The notes beneath the pieces were generated by a model that was not told the origin of the DNA, ran no database searches, and saw only the letters and a list, made by a program, of their open reading frames with translations. Below, in pieces: positions 42,605 to 52,316 of a stretch of DNA of 52,406 nucleotides (positions are counted from its first letter, which is position 1; each line of letters opens with the position of its first letter). The DNA comes from Oscillospiraceae bacterium. Its GTDB lineage: Bacteria > Bacillota > Clostridia > Oscillospirales > CAG-272. The stretch spans positions 1 to 52,406 of the forward strand of contig SVTR01000026.1 of the NCBI GenBank assembly GCA_015063685.1, written 5' to 3'. The position numbers and the translations under genes were made by a program.

Positions 42605-42619
42605 AAGGGAGGTACATAC

Positions 42620-44482
42620 ATGTCGGAATCCCAAAAGAGAAGACGCGATTTGTATAGGAGAAACCGAAAGAGACTCATTTGGGCTCAATCTGTTATCCTG
42701 TGCGTTTTGATACTTTTGCTGATCGTTTTCACGGCTACCTATGCGTATATCAGCCGCACATACTTTGTGGACTATACCGAGCATAGTGATGTGAGCATTA
42801 CGGTAGGACTGAAGGATAATGAATTCTTTGACGATCCTTATATTGACCGAGATCACACTTATGTGGCAGCGCTGATCAAGAATGTTTATGCCAATTTTAT
42901 ATACGACCTGTATACCGATGCTGAGAACGTTAATTATGAGTATAGCTATGGTGTAGAAGCCCAGCTGATGATCATGAGTGAAAGGTCGGATGAGCCTATC
43001 TTTGACCCGATTTATGTTATTCAACCGGAACAACGCTTGTCTCATAATGCCCAAACACCTCTGCGCATCAGTCACTCCGTCGTTTTGGATTATGATCAGT
43101 ACAATGATATTGCCAACCATTTCTATGAGGTCTATGAGCTTCCCGATACCATCAGTACCCTCGTGGTTCGTATGACCGTCAAGGTGCACAGTACCGCAGC
43201 GGCTTATGACAGCGAAACCACGAACTTGCATGTGATCGAGCTTAACATTCCTTTGACAGAAAAGGCCGTAGACATTGAAATGACCTCCAGCATTCCTGTC
43301 GCTGAAACCAAGCAGATCGCTTGTAACGGTAGCGCAGGTCAGGCTGTGGTTCTCATGGCTACGATGGTGCTGCTGGTTCTCACGCTTCTGATGACGTTGT
43401 TTATGGTGGCATTCATCCTTCTGACCCGTACCAATGATACGACTTACGCAGGTAAGATCAAGAGAATCCTGAATAGCTATAAGTCTTATGTACAGAAGAT
43501 CAACAATCCCTTCGACAAGGAAGGCTATCAGGTGCTTCTGGTGGATACCTTCTCAGAGCTTCTGGAGATCCGTGAGACCATCCAGGCGCCCATTCTGATG
43601 TACGAGAACAGCGATCAGACCCGCACGGAGTTCCTTATCCCCACCAACACCAAGCTGCTGTATCTCTACAGCTTGCAGGTAGAGGGCTATGATGAGCTGT
43701 ATGCGGAGCCCGAACCTGAACCGGAGCCTGAGCCTATTCCTGAGCCTGTGGTTGTGATTCCCGAGCCCGAGCCCGAGCCTGAACCGGAGCCTGAGCCTAT
43801 TCCTGAGCCTGTGGTTGTGATTCCCAAGCCCGAGCCCGAGCCCGAGCCTGAACCCGAGCCCGAGCCTGAGCCTGAGCCTGAACCCGAGCCTGAGCCTGAG
43901 CCTGAACCCGAGCCCGAACCTGAGCCCGAGCCTGAACCCGAACCTGAGCCCGAGCCTGAACCCGAGCCTGAGCCTGAGCCCGAACCTGAGCCCGAGCCCG
44001 AACCCGAGCCAGAACCCGAGCCTGAGCCTGAACCCGAGCCTGAGCCCGAACCTGAGCCCGAGCCTGAACCCGAACCCGAGCCCGAACCCGAGCCCGAGCC
44101 CGAACCCGAGCCAGAACCCGAGCCCGAACCCGAGCCAGAACCCGAGCCCGAGCCAGAACCCGAGCCTGAAGGCGTGGAAGTCATTGGCATTGTCTGGCCC
44201 GAGCATAAGAACAGAGCCAAGGAGCGCATCTACCGTTATGATCCTAACGGTGAAAAGGTAGATGTTGGTGATATCGTGCTGGTTCCTTCCGTAGACGTAC
44301 ACCGTCAGAGGGAAATTGTCAGAGAAGCTGAGGTCGCACAGGCTAACCACTTTGTGGATCCCGGTTCTTTGAAGTATCCTCTTAAGAAGATCATTCGCGT
44401 GGTCAGACGAAAAGCCGAAGAGCTCTTTGTATCCATGATCATGAATGAATCTCAAAACGAGGAAAAGACCGATAACGAGTAA
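42620..44482 (+). CDS. DUF5305-like two-span membrane protein with a Pro-Glu linker
   Basis: 620 residues. One span at about 25-48 ([20 protein letters not shown]), an extracytoplasmic domain to about 235 resembling DUF5305, a family best known from archaea next to signal peptidases, and a second span ([19 protein letters not shown]). A cytoplasmic part follows (about 275-362), then a 155-residue linker of alternating Pro and Glu (363-517) and a C-terminal domain of about 100 residues, unassigned ([18 protein letters not shown]). GAAGGGAGGTACATAC precedes the start. With the signal peptidase it probably forms an export or assembly unit. Confidence 0.75.
   Translation: MSESQKRRRDLYRRNRKRLIWAQSVILCVLILLLIVFTATYAYISRTYFVDYTEHSDVSITVGLKDNEFFDDPYIDRDHTYVAALIKNVYANFIYDLYTDAENVNYEYSYGVEAQLMIMSERSDEPIFDPIYVIQPEQRLSHNAQTPLRISHSVVLDYDQYNDIANHFYEVYELPDTISTLVVRMTVKVHSTAAAYDSETTNLHVIELNIPLTEKAVDIEMTSSIPVAETKQIACNGSAGQAVVLMATMVLLVLTLLMTLFMVAFILLTRTNDTTYAGKIKRILNSYKSYVQKINNPFDKEGYQVLLVDTFSELLEIRETIQAPILMYENSDQTRTEFLIPTNTKLLYLYSLQVEGYDELYAEPEPEPEPEPIPEPVVVIPEPEPEPEPEPEPIPEPVVVIPKPEPEPEPEPEPEPEPEPEPEPEPEPEPEPEPEPEPEPEPEPEPEPEPEPEPEPEPEPEPEPEPEPEPEPEPEPEPEPEPEPEPEPEPEPEPEPEPEPEPEPEPEPEPEPEPEPEGVEVIGIVWPEHKNRAKERIYRYDPNGEKVDVGDIVLVPSVDVHRQREIVREAEVAQANHFVDPGSLKYPLKKIIRVVRRKAEELFVSMIMNESQNEEKTDNE
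43706..44170 (+). repeat. (Pro-Glu)n coding repeat
   Basis: 155 codons, nearly all alternating CCN and GAR, with mixed synonymous codons. The only interruptions are two copies of IPEPVVVIP and a single Lys. On the minus strand the same stretch gives long Gly-Ser frames, which are artefacts. Confidence 0.95.
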
Positions 44483-44493
44483 TACCCACTTGA

Positions 44494-44553
44494 AAAAGGA
44501 GAACCACTCGCAGACCGGCTGAAAAAGCCTGGTACTGCGGAGGTTCTCCTTTG
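44494..44553 (+). terminator. terminator of the SipW/DUF5305 locus
   Basis: AAAGGAGAACC / GGTTCTCCTTT outer stem with a CCGGCT / AGCCTGG inner stem. Confidence 0.8.
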
Positions 44554-44668
44554 TGTTATACGACGCAATAGTTTATCCTGTATTCCTAATGTGTGATAAA
44601 CAAATTTTCATAGATACCTCAGGAAAATCTATACAAATTCCAAGTTTGTTATTTAGGGAAAACGATTC

Positions 44669-44697
44669 TTGACAGGATGTTACATTTGTGTTATCAT
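44669..44697 (+). promoter_or_regulatory. promoter of the GH123-like lipoprotein gene
   Basis: TTGACA (44669-44674), 17-bp spacer, TATCAT (44692-44697). Confidence 0.8.
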
Positions 44698-44766
44698 ATA
44701 TAGAATAAAAGCGATACCCGAGATGGTCTTGTGCCTCGCTCGGAAACGACTTTTTGGAGGAATCTC

Positions 44767-47619
44767 ATGAAAAAGTATTTTGTCCTGATTTTGACTGTCC
44801 TGTGCATAATGACGGTGATCCTGGCGTCCTGCGCGGGCGGTGATCCCGCATCCACGGATACCCAGGGTTCGACCCAAGTGACAGACCCCGATACCACAAC
44901 TGTCCCGTCCGAGGATACGACTGCAGAGGTGGAGCCTGCGACCCTTGAGGAGACTGCCGCTGATGTCCCCGCCACCGAGGCACCCACAGAAGTGCCTGAG
45001 GAGCCTTCTGCCGAAGTGCCCACCGAAGCCCCCGAAGAGGGAACCGACGAAGAAGCCACCGAAGCGGCTACCGATTTGACTGCCGAAACCACCGATGGTG
45101 CGCTTACCGAGGCACCCACCGACGCTTCTCCCGAAATCCCTACCGAGCCCACAACCGAGCCCACAACCGAGCCCACAACCGAGCCTGAGACAGAGCCCGA
45201 AACCGAGACCGAGGCGGAGACCATCCCTCCCAACAAGGTGGGTGATTGCGGCAACGTCTACTGGAAGGATACCAACCGAATTGTGGGTCAGGTGCGACTG
45301 GATTCCGTTAAGCACGAGATCAAGCAAACGGAATATGCCAAGGCCGTCACTAAAACGGGCAACTGGAGCGTGACCGTTCACGAGAACTCCGGTATGCTTC
45401 AGCTCTACGGCTGGATCGGCTTCAGCTTTGATAGCTTCGAGCTGGGTTGGCGAATCGGTACCCACAATGAAGTGACGTATACCACCGAGAATGCTTCTGT
45501 CGTCAACCGTGAGGCTGCCGTCCTGGCCGCCGCAAAGAAAGAGGGCTATACCAATGCTACCGGCTACAGCTATCTTCTCAACCTGAATGCCTTTGAAAGC
45601 GGGGAAGAGGTGCACCTCCTCATCAAGGACACGACTACGGGTACGGTCTACTGCTTCTGCGAGCTGACCGTCCATATCAACACCGTGTCCGGTGATCTCT
45701 CCACCGACGCCTTGAAGGAAAAGTACGGTCTGGGTTATGGCTCCGACATGGATATGTCCGACTACGACCCCATTCCCGAAAAGGAGACGGTGATCGCCCC
45801 CGACGATGATCCCGCCGTCAAGCTTTGGTTTGATCACATCACCGAAAAGGTTACCCGCTACGACCTGTCAGGTATGGCATCCGGTAAGGATAGCTATACC
45901 ATCCAGATGGGCAAGAATGAGATAGAGGGCTGCCAGTTCTTCCTCTATGCCCCCACCAACAAGAAGATCCATATCAAGATTTCCGACTTTACCAATGATC
46001 AGGGCGAGACCCTTGCCACCCAGTTGGGCGTAGAATTTTATATGGAGGACGGCTACGTCACCCACAACGGCTTCCCCGCATCCCTCGTCTACCCCGACGC
46101 CGTGATCCCCTACGATTCTTATATTGCTTATTCCAGCAACACCGAAAGCGGCCGTTACGGTATGGATGCCGACAGCAAGATCGACTACGGCCCCTACGTG
46201 CTCATCGGCCCCTTCTCAGGCTCCGACTGGAACCATGAGAAGTATCCCTTCCGCGACTCCATCCGCGGTTTCGTGGTAGAGGCTGAAACTACCAAGGACA
46301 CCACCCCCGGTGCGTACAAGGCCACCATCGAGATCCTGGATGCCGACACAGGCAAGTGCATCAAAATGGCCAACGTCTATACCTACGTTTACGACGTGAC
46401 CCTCTCCGACGAGACCGCCATGGATACCGCCTTCGGTCTGTGGGATATCGTCAGCGTCTACTATCAGCAGTACAACGAGAACCCTGACCGCCATCGCTAC
46501 ACCGACGTGGAGATCACCAAGGCCGTGGCCGAGTTCTTCCTCAAGAACCGCATCACCCTGACAGGCAGTATTACCTACTTCGATATGATGGGTGCTGATT
46601 GGTTCAAGAACCCCCGCGTCACTTCCGTCCGCGTGCTGACCAAGGATCAGTACGATTCCATCAAGACCGATCCTGTCCTTGCCAGAAAGATGTTCTACTA
46701 CGGGCAGGACGAGCCCGGTGTTCCCCGCGGCTGGCGTCCCATCACCTGGCCCGACGGCACCTCCGAGAATGTTTACGACAATACGGGTCTTTTGAGCGTT
46801 CTTGCCATCGCCAGGGAAGCAGACCAGCTCAAGAACGTCTGGGGCTGGGAGGATTACCGTCTGCTGACCCCCTTTGAGCGCAACATGGACTTCAAGTCCT
46901 TCAATTTCAACAGCGTGGATAAGACCACCGCGTTCCCCGCATGGTACGATCAGTACGCCGTGAACGGCGAGCGTGACGCCATCGAGTACCTTTCCAAGCG
47001 AGGCGTCAACGTGTGGGTGCCTCACCTGTTCAGCTATACTCCCAGAGATCTGAAAAAGACCGTGGGCGCTCAGTATATCCAGTCCGCCACCATCGACACC
47101 GCCTTCGGTGAGTTCTCTGACCGTTTGCAAGGCTTCGTGGACAACGGCGGCGAGCGCTGGAGCTACGTGTCCTGCGAGCCCAAGTACACAAGCCCCTACC
47201 AGAACATCCTACTGTTCAACGACGGCACCGAAGGACGCACCATGTTCTGGACCAATTATCTCAACGACGTCACGGGCTTCCTCTACTGGCACGTTTCCTA
47301 CTACGATGCCGCGGGCAACAACACCTACCAGATGCGCAACCCCGTCTCCAAGACGGGCCCCGGTGACGGCATCCTGGTCTATCCCGGCTCGGCCTACGGT
47401 CAGCTTGACCCCATCCCCTCCATCCGCCTGACCTATATGCGTGACGGTATCGAGGACTACCAGATGCTCACCATGCTGGAGGAGGCCATGGGCGCAGATT
47501 ACACCGACGAGCTGGTCAGCCATATCACCACAAGCACCTTGACTTATACGAGAGACGACGACGTGGTCTATAACGTCCACTCGTATCTGCTCAGAGCCCT
47601 TGAGGAGGCTTCCAAGTAA
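44767..47619 (+). CDS. surface lipoprotein, GH123/DUF4091-type glycosidase-like
   Basis: 950 residues. The lipoprotein signal ends ILASCAGG. A Thr/Glu/Pro linker spans about 25-155 (TEPTTEPTTEP). A domain of about 200 residues follows, then a GH123/DUF4091-like catalytic region. The segment MFYYGQDEPGVPRGW carries an Asp-Glu pair as expected for substrate-assisted catalysis in GH123. The C-terminal IRLTYMRDGIEDYQML is the usual DUF4091 end. It is probably a surface beta-N-acetylgalactosaminidase or related enzyme. TTTGGAGGAATCTC precedes the chosen start. The gene ends in codons EEASK like the GGGtGRT gene and is followed by the same double hairpin. Confidence 0.75.
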   Translation: MKKYFVLILTVLCIMTVILASCAGGDPASTDTQGSTQVTDPDTTTVPSEDTTAEVEPATLEETAADVPATEAPTEVPEEPSAEVPTEAPEEGTDEEATEAATDLTAETTDGALTEAPTDASPEIPTEPTTEPTTEPTTEPETEPETETEAETIPPNKVGDCGNVYWKDTNRIVGQVRLDSVKHEIKQTEYAKAVTKTGNWSVTVHENSGMLQLYGWIGFSFDSFELGWRIGTHNEVTYTTENASVVNREAAVLAAAKKEGYTNATGYSYLLNLNAFESGEEVHLLIKDTTTGTVYCFCELTVHINTVSGDLSTDALKEKYGLGYGSDMDMSDYDPIPEKETVIAPDDDPAVKLWFDHITEKVTRYDLSGMASGKDSYTIQMGKNEIEGCQFFLYAPTNKKIHIKISDFTNDQGETLATQLGVEFYMEDGYVTHNGFPASLVYPDAVIPYDSYIAYSSNTESGRYGMDADSKIDYGPYVLIGPFSGSDWNHEKYPFRDSIRGFVVEAETTKDTTPGAYKATIEILDADTGKCIKMANVYTYVYDVTLSDETAMDTAFGLWDIVSVYYQQYNENPDRHRYTDVEITKAVAEFFLKNRITLTGSITYFDMMGADWFKNPRVTSVRVLTKDQYDSIKTDPVLARKMFYYGQDEPGVPRGWRPITWPDGTSENVYDNTGLLSVLAIAREADQLKNVWGWEDYRLLTPFERNMDFKSFNFNSVDKTTAFPAWYDQYAVNGERDAIEYLSKRGVNVWVPHLFSYTPRDLKKTVGAQYIQSATIDTAFGEFSDRLQGFVDNGGERWSYVSCEPKYTSPYQNILLFNDGTEGRTMFWTNYLNDVTGFLYWHVSYYDAAGNNTYQMRNPVSKTGPGDGILVYPGSAYGQLDPIPSIRLTYMRDGIEDYQMLTMLEEAMGADYTDELVSHITTSTLTYTRDDDVVYNVHSYLLRALEEASK

Positions 47620-47623
47620 ATAA

Positions 47624-47677
47624 AAAAAGCATAGCTTGCGCTATGCGTGGCCCCCGCACCATCGGTGCGGGGGCTTT
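47624..47677 (+). terminator. double-hairpin terminator (second copy)
   Basis: GCATAGC / GCTATGC then GGCCCCCGCACC / GGTGCGGGGGC and TTT. Same layout as 37017-37073. Confidence 0.88.
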
Positions 47678-47718
47678 GTATATAGAAAAACATAGATGTC
47701 TGAAATGGTTACGCTACA

Positions 47719-47967
47719 TCACAGCTTCAATAAATCGTCGGTGGTCGTATGAAAAATCTCTGCCAAAACCTGTAGTTCAATATCCGTTACAAATCTTTCG
47801 CCGCTCTCAATCCGCTGTATCGCGTTTTTGTCTACGTCGATACCTCGGATCTGTAGTTTTTCTGCCAATATTCGCTGTGACATTTTGGGAATGTAAGCCT
47901 TTCTGAGCTCATGGATCTTTATTCCGCAGATGTTATTTCTGCCGCTTTTTGTTTTGTTCTTAAACAC
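47719..47967 (-). CDS. XRE-family HTH regulator
   Basis: 82 residues. The HTH spans KIHELRKAYIPKMSQRILAE to NAIQRIESGERFVTDIELQ, followed by the typical LAEIFHTTTDDLLKL end. The start is GTG with AAAAGGAGGGGT just upstream. It is divergent from the large surface protein gene, with TTGACAT repeats and a palindrome between them. It is a plausible repressor or activator of that gene. Confidence 0.8.
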   Translation of the reverse strand: MFKNKTKSGRNNICGIKIHELRKAYIPKMSQRILAEKLQIRGIDVDKNAIQRIESGERFVTDIELQVLAEIFHTTTDDLLKL

Positions 47968-47980
47968 GGCACCCCTCCTT

Positions 47981-48049
47981 TTGACATGTAGTGCTTGACA
48001 TTTTTATTTTACTATGTTATAATGCAAGCGTTGACATTTACAGAATGTC
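47981..48049. promoter_or_regulatory. promoter and candidate operator of the large surface protein
   Basis: TTGACA (47995-48000), 17-bp spacer and TATAAT (48018-48023) form a strong promoter. The word TTGACAT occurs at 47981, 47995 and 48031. The palindrome GACATTTACAGAATGTC lies at 48033-48049, just after the likely start of transcription. This is the layout expected for a site bound by the divergent XRE protein. Confidence 0.6.
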
Positions 48050-48079
48050 GAATTATACATTTTGAGGAGAAAGAAGGAA

Positions 48080-51000
48080 ATGAAAAAGAAGATTCTCGCG
48101 GTTATGCTGCTGATGATCATGAGCTTTTCACTGCTGCCGCTGATGATGATCGAGACGGAGGCGGCCAAAACACTGACCGTAGATGAATTGAAGGAGAAGG
48201 TTACCTATTCCTACAATCAAGCAAAAAAGCTTTCGGGACGAAGCGACTTTTACGGCTATTGCGGTACGATGGTTGGTTATCAACTGGAAGCTCTTGGGAT
48301 TAATACAGAGTTAGAGTTATGGGCTCGCAATGGTAAAGATCATTATGATCACTATATAGGTATGAAAGAAACCGCCAATGGATATAAAGTTAACACATAT
48401 CCGGCGAGTAGTGGGGATATAAAACAGATACTCAATAAGATTACTAAAAACGGAACGGTCGATGCGTATAATATTTTGGTGGGATTCCAAAAAGGCGATA
48501 CATCTTATGATGGTCAAACCTATGGCCATGTTATGCTCATTAATGGCATTAAAAACGGAACAGTATATTTTTGTGAATCATACGATGCAACCGTTGGAGG
48601 AAAATGGTACAAAGCAGGATCGGTCATTACTTGTAGTATTTCAACATTTTCAGATTACTATAAAAGAGCTTGTACCCAATTTGAGGGCATTGTTCACTTT
48701 GGTTGGCCTTGTGATTGCGAAACATATAATGAAGACGGAACGTGTGCAAACTGTGGCGAAGCATATGACTTTAAATCTACGGAAACAAATGCCCGAGGCA
48801 TTTATGCTACGGTGCAAAAAATAAGTCCTTCGACGACCCCGTATAGTGTAACGCAAGATAAAACTGTTTCTTTACCTGCGGGAACTTCGGTTCAGTTAAT
48901 AGCCAAATATACCAATGCATTTGATAACGTATGGTATAGGGTATCTTATGGAAATGGAGAAACGGGTTATTTACATGAGTCGAAAATTAAACTTGTTGCT
49001 GAAACTGTAACAAGAACTTATCTTACGGTAAGTGTTAAGAAGACATTGTCGATTTTAAGCTTGCCCTGCAGCCAAAATACTAATTCGGATGTTTACGAGA
49101 TAACGACCATCGAGAAAAATATGCCTGTTAGGGTCATCCAAATAGTTCAAAACACCGCAAGAAACTGGTGGTATGAGGTCATAACGGCTGATAAAGAATA
49201 TCGTGGATGGATATACTGTCCCAATACGGAATTGAGAGCATTTACGCACGAAACATATGAGGTTATTGTTGGAGACGATATGCCGGCTTCTATTCCTAAA
49301 GCACCCCGAACAGTTGATTGGAGTGTGGAGCCTATATATTCAAATATTATTAGTGTTACAGGAGCCATATATAATGGTGCTTACGATAGTGGAAGTCCCG
49401 TGTTTGAAGGCTCCATAAATGTTGCTGGTCTCTATGTTGATCTTAAAGGAACTGCAGTTAGCAAAGCTCTGAAATTTGGCGAACTATCCGAAGGAAAGCA
49501 ATATACACTGAAAATAACTGCGATGTTGGGATATGTTTATTACGATGAATCATCCGGTGGATTGAGTACTCATCAATATCCTGTAAGTAAGCAGTGGACA
49601 TTTACCGTAGCTACTGATGGAAATACGCCCACGATTACCCCCGCCAATATCCCCAGCGGCACTTACTACTTCACCAACGGCGGCTACCGTATGTATATGG
49701 AGAATGATTTCTTCGGTAATACCAACGAAAGTGTTGAAAACACTTTGCGTGCCTCCAATGGAAGTGTTGATGATACCTACAAGTTTGTCGTCGAAAAAGA
49801 GGGCTCTTATTATAAGATTTATCCTCAGGAGACGAAGAACGAATATGTTGTTTGCTGCTTTTGGGGATATGGTAATGGAGAGACGAAAGCAGGCAACAAG
49901 ATTACCCTTTATCATAATGTAAACAATGATCTTTCGCAAAGATTTTGGTTTGAGGAATGCAATGGAGGATACCTGATTCATCCCGCCGATAGTCCTGACC
50001 TTTCTTGGACAAGAGACGGAGATGTGATCTCTGTTGAGAAGACCACCAAAGGTCCCGACCAGATCTGGACGCTGGATACCGAGGTTGAATGCGCGCACAC
50101 TTACGAATATCAGAAAGATGATTATGTGCACTGGCAGGAATGCACCAAGTGCGGAGAGCGAATCAATGAAGCGACTCACGAATGGCAGTTCGTATTATTC
50201 ACCGATGGTACCATTCTTCATACGGAAAACGGTCACGCATATGGCTGCTACATTTGCGATAAAAGCAAATTTGAACCTCATGTCTACGACAACCCTTGCG
50301 ACACCCGCTGCAACATTTGCGAAGGAGATAAAAGCGAGCGCGAGCCTTCACACTACGGCTATGAGTCATACGAGGACGAAGAAGCGCATTGGCTGCAGTG
50401 CGTGAGATGTGGCGAAATTGTGAACAAATTCCCTCATTCTTTGACACAGGGATACGATGATTTTGAACATTGGAGCAAATGCCTGGATTGCGGTTACATT
50501 GTGGAGAAGGCTCAGCACGATTTGGCATTGTATGCATACGAGAACTATCACTGGGTAGTATGTAAGGTGTGTGGTTATGCAAATCCTGCAGGCGAACATA
50601 TATTGGAAGACCGATATGATGAAGCATACCATTGGCAGCAGTGTGTGGATTGTGGCACCATTGTGAATATAACCGCTCATTCTTTGACACAGGGATACAA
50701 TAATATTGAACATTGGAGTGCTTGTACCACCTGTGACTATCATACCGTTGCGGTTCGCCATGATTATTATTTCAATAATTACGGAGAAGAAGGCTGTCGC
50801 CGGGAGTGCTTGAACTGTCCTTTCCATGCTGACGTTCCGATAGCGCATAGTGGTCTGCAGTATTCTGATAATAGCGATCATTGGCGTAAATGCTTGGATT
50901 GCGGTTACGTTTGGGAGAAAGCTTCGCACACTTGGGGAGTGGCTGTAAACGAGAAGTATCATTGGCAGGTATGTACAGAATGTGGTTATAGGAATCCTGC

Positions 51001-52243
51001 GATCGAACACACATTGCAAGACCGATATGATGAAGCATTCCATTGGAAGGAATGTACTTTGTGCGACTATAAAACCCCCGAAGCCCTCCATGACAGTTAT
51101 TACAAAAATTACGGAGAAGAAGGCTGTCGCCGGGAGTGCTTGAACTGTCCGTTCCAGGCTGATGTTCCGATAAAGCATCGTCCCAATATATCATATTATG
51201 GGAAAGGTGATGATAGCGGTCACTGGCGTGAATGTTTGGATTGCGGTTACATTGTGGAGAAAGCTTCGCACACTTGGAGAGTGGGCGCAGACAAGAAGAA
51301 TCATTGGCAGGAATGTACAGAATGTGGTTATAGGAATCCTGTAACTGTAATCGAACACACATTACAAGACCGATATGATGAAACATACCATTGGCAGGGA
51401 TGTGATTTCTGCGACTATAAGACTCCCGAAATCCGCCATTCGCTGACTACCGAGAAGGATGAACTCGGACATTGGGACAGTTGCAATCAATGTGCTTATG
51501 AAAGCAACGTCAAGAAACACCAATACACCGATTGGGAAATCTTCTTTGAGCCAACCTGCACGGAAGAAGGCTTGAGAATCAAGGATTGCAGGTATTGTTA
51601 CGATCGTGTTACAGAGGAAATACCCATGATAAACCACGAATATGTGGTTGAAATCGTGGACGGATATCGGTTGTATACTTGTGTTGGCTGCGGCGATAGC
51701 TATCAGGAACCTATTGAGCCCGAGACCGAGCCCGAAACCGAGCCCGAAACCGAGCCCGAAACCGAGCCCGAGACTGAGCCTGAGACCGAGCCTGAGACCG
51801 AGCCCGAGACCGAGCCCGAAACCGAGCCCGAGACCGAGCCCGAAACCGAGCCCGAGACCGAGCCCGAGACCGAGCCCGAAACCGAACCCGAAACCGAGCC
51901 CGAAACCGAGCCTGAAACCGAGCCTGAAACCGAGCCCGAAACCGAGCCTGAAACCGAGCCCGAAACCGAGCCTGAAACTGAGCCCGAGACAGAACCCGAA
52001 ACCGAGCCCGAAACCGAGCTCGAAACAGAGCCCGTGGAAACTGTCACGGCAGTGCCGAATGTAGGCGAAACAGACCCTTGGGAACCCGAGCCCTTTGATA
52101 CGGAAGCTGTCACCCAAGACACCCAAAAGGATAACCAAACGATCGTCATCTCCGGCGGTTGTGGCGGATCTCTCGGGATAACCTCTGCGGTGCTGGTTAT
52201 TGCATTTGCAGGGCTTGTGTGCCTCAAGAAAAAAGAAGATTGA
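48080..52243 (+). CDS. giant Cys-rich surface protein with papain-like, SH3 and ricin-like parts
   Basis: 1387 residues. Signal peptide to about 30 (ends TEAA). Residues 31-200: papain-like domain with candidate Cys61 ([11 protein letters not shown]) and His150 (TYGHVML). About 230-375: two SH3-like domains. About 385-505: a possible Fn3-like domain. About 510-660: a ricin B-like domain ([28 protein letters not shown]). About 665-1205: repeated HWxxCxxCG units. 1213-1318: ETEP repeats. The C-terminus has a GGCGG motif, one span and KKKED. The 5' half (to about 49615) is AT-rich, the rest GC-richer. AAGAAGGAA precedes the ATG at 48080; a TTG at 48062 is less likely. Confidence 0.8.
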   Translation: MKKKILAVMLLMIMSFSLLPLMMIETEAAKTLTVDELKEKVTYSYNQAKKLSGRSDFYGYCGTMVGYQLEALGINTELELWARNGKDHYDHYIGMKETANGYKVNTYPASSGDIKQILNKITKNGTVDAYNILVGFQKGDTSYDGQTYGHVMLINGIKNGTVYFCESYDATVGGKWYKAGSVITCSISTFSDYYKRACTQFEGIVHFGWPCDCETYNEDGTCANCGEAYDFKSTETNARGIYATVQKISPSTTPYSVTQDKTVSLPAGTSVQLIAKYTNAFDNVWYRVSYGNGETGYLHESKIKLVAETVTRTYLTVSVKKTLSILSLPCSQNTNSDVYEITTIEKNMPVRVIQIVQNTARNWWYEVITADKEYRGWIYCPNTELRAFTHETYEVIVGDDMPASIPKAPRTVDWSVEPIYSNIISVTGAIYNGAYDSGSPVFEGSINVAGLYVDLKGTAVSKALKFGELSEGKQYTLKITAMLGYVYYDESSGGLSTHQYPVSKQWTFTVATDGNTPTITPANIPSGTYYFTNGGYRMYMENDFFGNTNESVENTLRASNGSVDDTYKFVVEKEGSYYKIYPQETKNEYVVCCFWGYGNGETKAGNKITLYHNVNNDLSQRFWFEECNGGYLIHPADSPDLSWTRDGDVISVEKTTKGPDQIWTLDTEVECAHTYEYQKDDYVHWQECTKCGERINEATHEWQFVLFTDGTILHTENGHAYGCYICDKSKFEPHVYDNPCDTRCNICEGDKSEREPSHYGYESYEDEEAHWLQCVRCGEIVNKFPHSLTQGYDDFEHWSKCLDCGYIVEKAQHDLALYAYENYHWVVCKVCGYANPAGEHILEDRYDEAYHWQQCVDCGTIVNITAHSLTQGYNNIEHWSACTTCDYHTVAVRHDYYFNNYGEEGCRRECLNCPFHADVPIAHSGLQYSDNSDHWRKCLDCGYVWEKASHTWGVAVNEKYHWQVCTECGYRNPAIEHTLQDRYDEAFHWKECTLCDYKTPEALHDSYYKNYGEEGCRRECLNCPFQADVPIKHRPNISYYGKGDDSGHWRECLDCGYIVEKASHTWRVGADKKNHWQECTECGYRNPVTVIEHTLQDRYDETYHWQGCDFCDYKTPEIRHSLTTEKDELGHWDSCNQCAYESNVKKHQYTDWEIFFEPTCTEEGLRIKDCRYCYDRVTEEIPMINHEYVVEIVDGYRLYTCVGCGDSYQEPIEPETEPETEPETEPETEPETEPETEPETEPETEPETEPETEPETEPETEPETEPETEPETEPETEPETEPETEPETEPETEPETEPETEPETEPETEPETELETEPVETVTAVPNVGETDPWEPEPFDTEAVTQDTQKDNQTIVISGGCGGSLGITSAVLVIAFAGLVCLKKKED
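50777..51172 (+). repeat. 330-bp internal duplication in the surface protein gene
   Basis: The 66 bases at 50777-50842 recur at 51107-51172 with three or four changes (coding for [15 protein letters not shown]). The whole 110-residue unit between them, carrying HWxxCxxCG motifs, is repeated afterwards with more divergence. Confidence 0.9.
51716..52034 (+). repeat. (ETEP)n coding repeat
   Basis: About 26 copies of a 12-bp unit (GAGCCCGAAACC and synonyms) give Pro-Glu-Thr-Glu repeats that act as a wall-spanning linker before the C-terminal anchor. Confidence 0.95.
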
Positions 52244-52252
52244 TCCTATAGA

Positions 52253-52286
52253 ACGGGGAGACAGTAAGGTCTCCCCGTGTTTTTGT
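52253..52286 (+). terminator. terminator after the surface protein
   Basis: ACGGGGAGAC / GTCTCCCCGT stem followed by GTTTTTG. Confidence 0.9.
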
Positions 52287-52293
52287 ATAGTAA

Positions 52294-52316
52294 AACCACG
52301 CGTTAGACGCGTGGTT
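52294..52316. other. perfect 10-bp hairpin, possible IS200/IS605-type end
   Basis: AACCACGCGT-TAG-ACGCGTGGTT, followed by TTCGGT and no T run. Such subterminal hairpins are typical of IS200/IS605 elements. No transposase is inside the window; a possible promoter follows (TATAAT at 52363-52368). Confidence 0.4.

Noticed and set aside
43687..44229. Long minus-strand Gly-Ser frames opposite the Pro-Glu repeat
   Set aside because: They are the complement of CCN-GAR codons, have no ribosome site and overlap a clear gene on the plus strand. The same applies to the minus strand at 51703-52227.
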